DNA of 11,405 nt from contig PAYY01000009.1 of assembly GCA_002715465.1 (NCBI GenBank), forward strand, positions 43,603 through 55,007. The letters are read 5' to 3'. Position 1 is the stretch's first letter, and each line of letters begins with the position of its first letter. Under the pieces are notes generated by a model. The model saw nothing but the letters and a program-made list of their open reading frames with translations. It was not told the origin of the DNA and did not search any database. The position numbers and the translations under genes were made by a program. This DNA is from Fidelibacterota bacterium (lineage in GTDB: Bacteria > Marinisomatota > Marinisomatia > Marinisomatales > S15-B10). Positions 5,278-11,405 of the stretch are shown here, one piece after another.

Positions 5278-7095
5278 ATGAAAACAAAACAAATATCCAC
5301 AGTATATAGTAATAGAAAGCCTCGTAAAGTATTAATCTACATCTTATTATTTTTCTCTCTTAGCTTTGGTGAAGTTGAAAAAAACTTACCTAATATTATA
5401 ATAATTATTACTGATGATCAGGGCTATGGTGACTATAGTGCCCACGGCAATCCTATTTTAAAAACTCCTGCTATGGACGCATTATATAATGAAAGCGTAC
5501 GGTTGACAGATTTTCATGTTGCTCCCATGTGTACACCTACCCGCGGTCAATTATTAACGGGTTTAGATGCAATGCGCAATGGAGCCGTAGCAGTTTGCCA
5601 AGGCCGTTCCATGATGAGAAATGGCATTCCTACAATCGCTAATTATTTTTCAGAATCGGGGTATTCCACAGGTCATTTTGGTAAATGGCATTTAGGCGAT
5701 AGCTATCCACATCGCCCTCAAGATCGAGGTTTTGACGAAACCTTAAACCACCCAGCTTGGGGGATTACATCTTTGGCGGATCATTTTGGCAACTCTTATT
5801 TTAATCCATATTTGAACCGTAACGGGAAAAAAGAAAAGTATACTGGTTATTGTACTGATATTTTCTTCGCTGAAGCAATGAAATGGATGAAAAATCAACA
5901 TGATGAGAACAATCCATTTTTTTTATATCTTGCAACGAATACGCCTCATGTTCCTAATTGGGTAGATGAGAAATATTCTGAACCTTACAAGAAAATTGGT
6001 TCATATAATGGCGTTGAAATTCCTGCAAATTTCTATGGTATGATTGCAAATATTGATGAAAACTTAGTTGACTTGGATCATTTCCTTAAAGCGGAAGGTT
6101 TGAAGGAAAATACTATTCTCATCTATCTGAATGACAATGGGACACAAAGCAGAATGGCCTCAAAAATATTTAATGCTGGTATGCGCGGACACAAAACGGA
6201 AATGTATGAAGGTGGGCATCGTGTAGCATGCTTCATTCGATGGCCTGGAGGAAGACTTAGACATGGAGAGGACATTGATGCATTAACGCAAGTTCAAGAT
6301 ATATTCCCAACACTGGTCGAACTAACTGGTGTTCCAACGAATAAAATTAAATTAGATGGTATAAGTTTGGCGGGTTTAATAGGCTTAGAAACTCAGTCTG
6401 CTATAGAAGATAGAAAATTAGTTATTCAATATTCATTTCAAGAGACTTCAGGAACACCTTGGAATAGAGCAATAGTACTTTGGGATAAGTGGCGTCTTGT
6501 AGGCCCTCATCAATTATTTGATTTAAGAAAAGATCCTCACCAAAACCGCAATATTATTCATGAGCATCCTGATATCGCTATTGCGATGCGTAATCATTAT
6601 GATAGATGGTATGACAATATTCGAACTGATTTTGAAAAAGAGAGATATATACATATAGGCAATGCTGATAATAATTCCGTGACATTATTTGCAAGTGATT
6701 GGGTAGGTGGTTATTGTGACAATACAAGCGGGTTGATTAATGCGGATGCTAGTGGTTATTGGAATGTAATAGTTGAACAAGATGGAAAATATGAAATTGA
6801 GTTAAGACGATGGCCTAAGGAAACAGGGTTAGCTCTAACAGCTGGAACAAAGCGCGAAGGGAATAGACAGTTAGAGGAAAGGTTTGTAGTTGACAATCTT
6901 GGCGCTAGACCAATTCATTCGGCCACTTTGAAAATCGGAAATGTAGATGAAACTGTTGTTATTAACCCTACTCAGAAGTCAGTGAGTTTTACTATTGATC
7001 TAAAAGCTGGGAAAGAAAGATTGGAGACTATTTTTTCGGATCGGTTAGGTATACCTCTTTGTAGTGCAATGTACGTTAATGTGAGAAGTTTATAA
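5278..7095 (+). CDS. exported formylglycine-dependent sulfatase with C-terminal beta domain
   Basis: This is a type I sulfatase of 605 residues that hydrolyses sulfate esters outside the cytoplasm. ATG at 5278 is chosen because it gives a basic segment and hydrophobic core (about residues 13-31) as signal peptide. The open frame runs further upstream to 5017, but that part is antisense to the better-supported minus-strand gene. No clear ribosome binding site precedes 5278. Catalytic landmarks are TDDQGYGD (45-52, metal ligands), Cys85 in CTPTR (the CxPxR formylglycine site), GKWHLGD (135-141), TPHVP and NDNGT. The catalytic part ends near 455. Residues about 458-605 form an extra region with GYWNVIVEQDGKYEIELRRW, probably a beta-sandwich. 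The protein is longer than usual for an arylsulfatase, which runs about 450-550 residues. Substrate is unknown; activity needs a formylglycine-generating enzyme not in this window. Confidence 0.93.
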   Translation: MKTKQISTVYSNRKPRKVLIYILLFFSLSFGEVEKNLPNIIIIITDDQGYGDYSAHGNPILKTPAMDALYNESVRLTDFHVAPMCTPTRGQLLTGLDAMRNGAVAVCQGRSMMRNGIPTIANYFSESGYSTGHFGKWHLGDSYPHRPQDRGFDETLNHPAWGITSLADHFGNSYFNPYLNRNGKKEKYTGYCTDIFFAEAMKWMKNQHDENNPFFLYLATNTPHVPNWVDEKYSEPYKKIGSYNGVEIPANFYGMIANIDENLVDLDHFLKAEGLKENTILIYLNDNGTQSRMASKIFNAGMRGHKTEMYEGGHRVACFIRWPGGRLRHGEDIDALTQVQDIFPTLVELTGVPTNKIKLDGISLAGLIGLETQSAIEDRKLVIQYSFQETSGTPWNRAIVLWDKWRLVGPHQLFDLRKDPHQNRNIIHEHPDIAIAMRNHYDRWYDNIRTDFEKERYIHIGNADNNSVTLFASDWVGGYCDNTSGLINADASGYWNVIVEQDGKYEIELRRWPKETGLALTAGTKREGNRQLEERFVVDNLGARPIHSATLKIGNVDETVVINPTQKSVSFTIDLKAGKERLETIFSDRLGIPLCSAMYVNVRSL

Positions 7096-7133
7096 TTGTT
7101 GACATATTTATTATAATTAGTTGGAGTGACAAT

Positions 7134-8609
7134 ATGTTAAAAACAAAAACATCATTTTTTTTAATTTTTTTGATAACAACTGTTGGATCTATTTCAAGGG
7201 GGTCCACGAAGTTTAGCCCTATAAGTAAACCATATAACTTTCTTTTTATTTTAGTTGATGATCTTGGTTGGACAGATTTGAAAATATCTGGTAGTTCATT
7301 CTATGATACACCAAATTGTGACAAATTAGCAAAAAGTGGAATGAGATTTTTAAATGCCTATGCGGCGTGTCCAGTTTGTAGCCCTACTCGTGCTAGTATA
7401 ATTACTGGTAGATATCCAAACCGTACTGGAATTACTGATTGGATTGGTGCCCGATCTGGTACTGAATGGCCTCGTAACACTCGCTTATTACCTGCGTTAT
7501 ATAACCCTCAGCTTATGCTGGAAGAATTAACAATTGCAGAAATTTTAAAAAATCAAGGTTACTCCACATTTTTTGCTGGTAAATGGCACTTGGGAAATGA
7601 AGGGTTTTGGCCGGAAGATCAAGGGTTTGATATCAATAAGGGGGGGCATCATCGAGGTGGTCCATGGGGAGGGGGTAAATATTTTTCTCCTTATGGAAAT
7701 CCTAGATTAGAAGATGGTCCTGATGGGGAACACTTACCAGACCGTTTGGCATCTGAAACAGTACATTTTATCGAAAAAAATAAAGAAAAACCATTTTTTG
7801 CCTATCTCTCTTTTTATTCTGTGCATACGCCACTTCTTTCCCGCAAAGATTTAGAAGTGAAATATAATGCGCGCAAGATTAAACAAAGATTAAGTCCTAA
7901 ATGGGGAACAGAGCACAAACGAAAAGTTCGTATGGTCCAAGAGCACTCTGTATATGCTGGGATGGTTGAGGCTATGGATATGGCTGTGGGTAAAGTACTT
8001 AAAGCATTGGAAAGATTACAATTAGAAAAAAATACTATAATTTTTTTTATGAGTGATAATGGAGGGCTATCTACTAGTGAAGGTCATCCAACTAGTAATT
8101 TCCCCTTACGTGCGGGAAAAGGTTGGATATATGAGGGTGGAATTCGAGTTCCAATGATAGTGCGTTGGCCCAATATGACTAGTCCTGGTAGCGTAAGCAA
8201 TGCTATAATAACTAGTACAGATTTTTTCCCTACGATAATTGAATTATCTGGCGCTGAGGCAAATCTTAAACTACCTATTGATGGAATAAGTTTTACACCA
8301 GCACTACTTGGTAAAAAGTATGATCGCGGTCCAGTTTTTTGGCATTATCCTCATTATGGAAATCAAGGTTCAGCACCTGCTGGCGCAGTTCGGGAAGGTG
8401 ATTGGAAACTTATTGAATGGTATGAAAATGGAAGAAAAGAACTGTATAATTTGAATCAGGACATTAGCGAAACAGTAGATCTGTCAAAAACCTATCCTAA
8501 TAAAGTGAGAACACTTTCTAACAAACTTACTCAATGGCGTAGCGTGACTGAAGCAAAAATGCCGTTTGTTAACTCACGCTTTGACTCAACGAAAAATGAA
8601 GGAAGATAA
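7134..8609 (+). CDS. exported formylglycine-dependent sulfatase
   Basis: This second type I sulfatase has 491 residues and is not a recent duplicate: it is shorter, lacks the C-terminal beta domain and has different inserts. A signal peptide covers about residues 1-23. The active site is complete: LVDDLGWTD (40-48), Cys82 in CSPTR (the formylglycine precursor), GKWHLGNE (149-156), SVHTPL, and MSDNGG. A Gly/His-rich stretch GGHHRGGPWGGG sits in the middle. The end (REGDWKLIEWYENGRKELYNL) is the usual small alpha/beta C-terminal subdomain of arylsulfatase A-like enzymes. GGAG at 7123-7126 lies 7 bases before the ATG. The gene follows the first sulfatase by 38 bases and precedes the DUF1080 gene by 18, so all are probably cotranscribed. 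The substrate is most likely a sulfated polysaccharide or its oligosaccharides; the subfamily is not assigned. Confidence 0.94.
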   Translation: MLKTKTSFFLIFLITTVGSISRGSTKFSPISKPYNFLFILVDDLGWTDLKISGSSFYDTPNCDKLAKSGMRFLNAYAACPVCSPTRASIITGRYPNRTGITDWIGARSGTEWPRNTRLLPALYNPQLMLEELTIAEILKNQGYSTFFAGKWHLGNEGFWPEDQGFDINKGGHHRGGPWGGGKYFSPYGNPRLEDGPDGEHLPDRLASETVHFIEKNKEKPFFAYLSFYSVHTPLLSRKDLEVKYNARKIKQRLSPKWGTEHKRKVRMVQEHSVYAGMVEAMDMAVGKVLKALERLQLEKNTIIFFMSDNGGLSTSEGHPTSNFPLRAGKGWIYEGGIRVPMIVRWPNMTSPGSVSNAIITSTDFFPTIIELSGAEANLKLPIDGISFTPALLGKKYDRGPVFWHYPHYGNQGSAPAGAVREGDWKLIEWYENGRKELYNLNQDISETVDLSKTYPNKVRTLSNKLTQWRSVTEAKMPFVNSRFDSTKNEGR

Positions 8610-8627
8610 TCTGAAAGCTTAATTATT

Positions 8628-9467
8628 ATGATAGGATCATATTTTATCATTTTCAATTTTCTTTTCTTTTTTTATGTAGAAGAGGATCCTTTAACTAATA
8701 AAGAAGAATGGTTTCCCATATTTAATGGAAAAGACTTAACTAATTGGATTCCCAAATTTTCTGGTCAAGATGTCGGTGAAAACTACCGCTCTACTTTTCA
8801 GGTGAAGGATGGTTTATTAACTATAAATTATGACAAATGGTCTTCATTTAATGGAGTAATAGGGCATCTATTTTTTGACAAAAAATTTTCTCATTACAGA
8901 TTACGTTCTAGCTACAGATTTATAGGAGAACAGTTAGTGAATGGACCTGAATGGGCTTATCGAAACAATGGCTTCAAATTACATGCTCAACATCCAAATA
9001 CAATGAGTATGGATCAAAAATCTCCAATTGGAGTTGAAGCTCAATTATTAGGTGGGAATGGGATTGATGAGAGACCTACACTCAATTTATGTACAGGAGG
9101 AACTGATGTTATATATAATAACATTTTTTTTACTCCTCACTGTACCAATTCAAGTTCTAATACTTTTCATGGTGACCAGTGGGTTGATATTGAAATTTTG
9201 GTATTAGGTGATTCTCTTTTTCAACATATCATTGACGGTCAAGTCGTCCTTGAATATAGCCATCCAACAAGTAGTGGAAATTTTGGTGCATTGGATCTTT
9301 ATCCATTGGGGGCGCCCATTAAGGATGGGTATATTGCAATTCAGGCCGAGACTCACTCTACTCAATTTTCAAAAATAGAAATTCTTAATCTAAGTGGTTG
9401 CACAGATTCTAAAGCCAAAAATTACAAATCATATTTTGTTCATAATAATAAAGATTGTGAGTATTAA
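8628..9467 (+). CDS. secreted DUF1080 (3-keto-disaccharide hydrolase-like) protein with C-terminal Cys tail
   Basis: This 279-residue exported protein has a short hydrophobic signal (about 1-17). Residues about 25-255 form a DUF1080 domain, a concanavalin-like beta-sandwich. The opening WFPIFNGKDLTNWIPK is the family hallmark, followed by FQVKDGLLTI, NNGFKLHAQ, PIGVEAQLLGG, GDQWVDIEILV and GYIAIQAETH. DUF1080 members are annotated as 3-keto-disaccharide or 3-keto-glucoside hydrolases, and many are found beside sulfatases and dehydrogenases, as here. The last 23 residues (257-279) are a separate module, GCTDSKAKNY followed by a second Cys in KDCEY. It resembles the GCTDPxAxNYxxxAxxxDGSCxY tail found on secreted proteins of marine bacteria. 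C258 and C277 probably form a disulfide. The gene lies 18 bases after the sulfatase and 3 before the dehydrogenase-like gene. Confidence 0.87.
   Translation: MIGSYFIIFNFLFFFYVEEDPLTNKEEWFPIFNGKDLTNWIPKFSGQDVGENYRSTFQVKDGLLTINYDKWSSFNGVIGHLFFDKKFSHYRLRSSYRFIGEQLVNGPEWAYRNNGFKLHAQHPNTMSMDQKSPIGVEAQLLGGNGIDERPTLNLCTGGTDVIYNNIFFTPHCTNSSSNTFHGDQWVDIEILVLGDSLFQHIIDGQVVLEYSHPTSSGNFGALDLYPLGAPIKDGYIAIQAETHSTQFSKIEILNLSGCTDSKAKNYKSYFVHNNKDCEY
9396..9464 (+). other. GCTD...NY...C-Y C-terminal module
   Basis: The last 23 codons of the DUF1080 gene encode a single copy of the Cys-bounded GCTDxxAxNY motif, with Cys at protein residues 258 and 277. In other proteins it occurs singly or in tandem at C-termini of exported proteins. 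Compared with the usual form, the acidic DDGSC end is degenerate here (NNKDC). Its job is not established; a surface-sorting or calcium-binding role is a guess. Confidence 0.6.
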
Positions 9468-9470
9468 TCC

Positions 9471-11405
9471 ATGAAACATATAGCTTTAATTAGTTGTCTT
9501 ATATTTTTTGTGTTAATGATTAGTTGCAATCCCGATATCCGAAATAATGAGGTAAAAGACACTATTTCACATGCTAAAACTAAATATCCTGAAAAATCTA
9601 TTTCAATTACCTCTGATCAGGCTTATATCGAAAATAAAAAAATTAGATCAGAGATGGTTTTGAATGTTCATGAAGACTTGTCTTTAAGTCTTTGGGCTCC
9701 TGATACTTTAGCAATGGATCCTGTTGCTATAAGTATAGATCAAAAAACGGGCAATCTTTATTACTCTCGAGCAATGAGGTTAGCCATAGAATTTGATATT
9801 CGAAATCATACTGATTGGATGACAGAATCTATATCGTGGCAATCTGTTGAAGATCGTCGGGCTTTTTTGAGAAAGACATTTAAGGAAGACAATGAAGATG
9901 GAAGAAAATTTTTGAAGGATTTAAATCTTGATGGCACTCTTGACTGGAGAGACCTTACAGTCGAAAAAGAAGAAATTTGGTTTTTATCTGATGGAAATAA
10001 TGATGGTATTGCTGATAAATCACAGCGCTACATTGCTGACTTTAATAGTGAAATTTCTGATTTGGCTAATGGTTTAGAATATTATGATGGGAATGTTTTC
10101 ATTCCAATTGGCCCAGATATGTGGAGAACGGGGGACAATAACGATGATGGTATTGCTGATTATAAGGAATCAATAAGCCATGGATATGCGGTTCATATTG
10201 GTTTTGGTGCGCATAGTATGTCAGGTGCTATTGTTGGGCCAGATGGTAGGATATGGTGGGGCATTGGAGATATTGGCATGAATGTTGTGGACCTTAATGG
10301 CAAACAATGGAAATACCCTAATCAAGGAGTTATTGTAAGATCTGAATTTGATGGAACAGGATTTGAAGTATACTCGGCTGGACTGCGGAATACACATGAG
10401 TTTGCTTTTGATAAATATGGCAATCTTATATCAGTGGATAATGATGGTGATCATCTTGGCGAAAGTGAAAGGCTAGTATATTTAATTAATGGATCTGACA
10501 GTGGCTGGCGTATCAATTGGCAATTTGGGAAATATACTGATCCAGATAATAATTCATATAAAGTCTGGATGGATGAAAAAATGTATGTTCCTCATTGGGA
10601 AGGGCAAGCTGCTTATATTTTACCTCCAATTGTGAATTATGTGAACGGTCCAACGGGCTTGGTTTATAATCCAGGAACAGCTTTAGATAGTGATTGGGAA
10701 GATCATTTTTTCGTTTCTGAGTTCAGGGGGTCGGCTTCTATATCACCTTTACACGCATTCACGCTCGAGCCAAATGGTGCTTCCTTCAACTTGAAAGAAA
10801 CAAAGATAGTTACAGAAGGACTATTACCAACTGGTCTTGATTTTGGGCCTGATGGTGCACTTTATGTAGGTGATTGGGTAATTGGATGGGATATTAAACG
10901 TAAAGGTCGAATATGGAAACTTGACACAAAAAGTTCAGAGCGTTCGAAAGAGAGATTATTAACAAAAAGAATCCTTGAATCTGATATACCATCATTTACT
11001 TTGGATTCACTAGCTACTTTGCTAAAAAACCCAGATATGCGTATCAGGCAACGTGCACAGTTTGAATTAGTTAAACGCAAATCAAAAGGGTTAGCAATCT
11101 TTAATACAATAATTAATGAAGCAGATCATCAACTTTCTAGAATACATGCAATTTGGGGAATTTCTCAAATGGCTAGGATGGGTGCAATACAATATTCTGA
11201 GAAATTAATTCCACTTTTGAATGATACAGACCCTGAAATTGTAACTCAAGCGGCTAAAATGTTGGGTGATGTGAAGTACAAAGTATCTGCTTCGAAATTA
11301 ATTCCTCTATTAAACCATGAGTCTTTGAGGGTTAGGCTACATGCAACAGAGGCATTAGGAAGAATGGATTTTAAAGATGCGTTTGAGCCAATTATAAAGA
11401 TGTTG
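9471..11405 (+). CDS. lipoprotein beta-propeller 'membrane-bound dehydrogenase' (TIGR02604-like) with HEAT repeats, 3' end outside window
   Basis: The frame is open from ATG 9471 to the window's last base (645 codons, no stop), so this gene is 3'-truncated. Residues 1-19 are a signal peptide with Cys19 in FVLMISC, a likely lipoprotein site. Residues about 60-500 match the propeller family called putative membrane-bound dehydrogenase (sorbosone/PQQ-glucose dehydrogenase-like). Landmarks are EIWFLSDGNNDGIADK, WRTGDNNDDGIADYKES, GYAVHIGFGAHSMSG, VGPDGRIWWGIGDIG, SAGLRNTHEFAFD, and later TGLDFGPDGALYVGDW. Several DxNxDGxxD loops look calcium-binding. From about residue 510, HEAT-like helical pairs begin (ILNS-type helices with PDMRIRQRAQFELV and DPEIVTQAAKMLGDV). 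Relatives often end in a cytochrome c CxxCH domain, which would lie beyond this window. It starts 3 bases after the DUF1080 gene. The catalytic activity of the family is not firmly established. Confidence 0.85.
   Translation, partial: MKHIALISCLIFFVLMISCNPDIRNNEVKDTISHAKTKYPEKSISITSDQAYIENKKIRSEMVLNVHEDLSLSLWAPDTLAMDPVAISIDQKTGNLYYSRAMRLAIEFDIRNHTDWMTESISWQSVEDRRAFLRKTFKEDNEDGRKFLKDLNLDGTLDWRDLTVEKEEIWFLSDGNNDGIADKSQRYIADFNSEISDLANGLEYYDGNVFIPIGPDMWRTGDNNDDGIADYKESISHGYAVHIGFGAHSMSGAIVGPDGRIWWGIGDIGMNVVDLNGKQWKYPNQGVIVRSEFDGTGFEVYSAGLRNTHEFAFDKYGNLISVDNDGDHLGESERLVYLINGSDSGWRINWQFGKYTDPDNNSYKVWMDEKMYVPHWEGQAAYILPPIVNYVNGPTGLVYNPGTALDSDWEDHFFVSEFRGSASISPLHAFTLEPNGASFNLKETKIVTEGLLPTGLDFGPDGALYVGDWVIGWDIKRKGRIWKLDTKSSERSKERLLTKRILESDIPSFTLDSLATLLKNPDMRIRQRAQFELVKRKSKGLAIFNTIINEADHQLSRIHAIWGISQMARMGAIQYSEKLIPLLNDTDPEIVTQAAKMLGDVKYKVSASKLIPLLNHESLRVRLHATEALGRMDFKDAFEPIIKML

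Noticed and set aside
7099..7117. Perfect TTGACA (7099-7104) and TATAAT (7112-7117) between the two sulfatases
   Set aside because: The boxes are only 7 bases apart, far from the 16-18 needed for a sigma70 promoter. The TATAAT alone could be a weak -10 element, but nothing better supports it.
10862..11080. Minus-strand open frame of 72 codons
   Set aside because: It lies wholly inside the HEAT-repeat part of the propeller lipoprotein gene, has no ribosome binding site or recognisable domain, and is a shadow frame.
1..11405. CRISPR arrays, tRNA or rRNA genes, insertion sequences, long direct or inverted repeats
   Set aside because: Reading both strands by eye I found no repeat-spacer pattern, cloverleaf, transposase or terminal repeats. 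A computed search could still find weak ones.

Overview
The window is a stretch of AT-rich, gene-dense bacterial DNA. The organism is probably a marine or aquatic member of the FCB superphylum, either Bacteroidota or a relative such as Candidatus Neomarinimicrobiota (Marinimicrobia). Three things point there: a SusC/RagA-type TonB plug domain, paired sulfatases with DUF1080 and TIGR02604-like proteins, and a C-terminal GCTD...NY...C-Y tail. The clean TTGACA/TAGAAT promoter and AGGAG-like ribosome binding sites fit classical Bacteroidia less well. The taxon is inference; no rRNA or marker gene is present.

Region 1 (1-667) is the 3' part of an alpha/beta-hydrolase esterase. It has an intact Ser-Asp-His triad but is split by a one-base frame change at an eight-A run.

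Region 2 (668-4315) is the most informative part: a sulfur-assimilation operon under a SAM-I riboswitch. A sigma70-like promoter leads into the riboswitch (about 765-880) and a roughly 165-base leader. Four tightly packed genes follow: a DUF4395 membrane protein with two CxxC pairs, a CysM-type cysteine synthase, a JAMM/Mec-type metalloprotease, and a ubiquitin-like/E1/rhodanese fusion. The parts match the CysM-CysO-Mec-MoeZ pathway of mycobacteria, in which cysteine is made on a carrier-protein thiocarboxylate. Here carrier, activating enzyme and sulfurtransferase are one polypeptide, so the carrier's Gly-Gly end is buried inside the chain. The neighbouring protease is a candidate to release it.

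Region 3 (4358-5231, minus strand) is a two-gene unit. It encodes a small exported protein with a C-x10-H-x2-C-x3-C motif and a lipoprotein-like orphan TonB plug domain with no beta-barrel.

Region 4 (5278-11405, plus strand) is a carbohydrate-processing cassette. It holds two formylglycine-type sulfatases, a secreted DUF1080 (3-keto-disaccharide hydrolase-like) protein with an unusual Cys-containing tail, and a lipoprotein beta-propeller 'membrane-bound dehydrogenase' with HEAT repeats that runs off the window. The likely role is attack on sulfated glycans outside the cytoplasm, possibly through an oxidative 3-keto route. The substrate cannot be read from the sequence.
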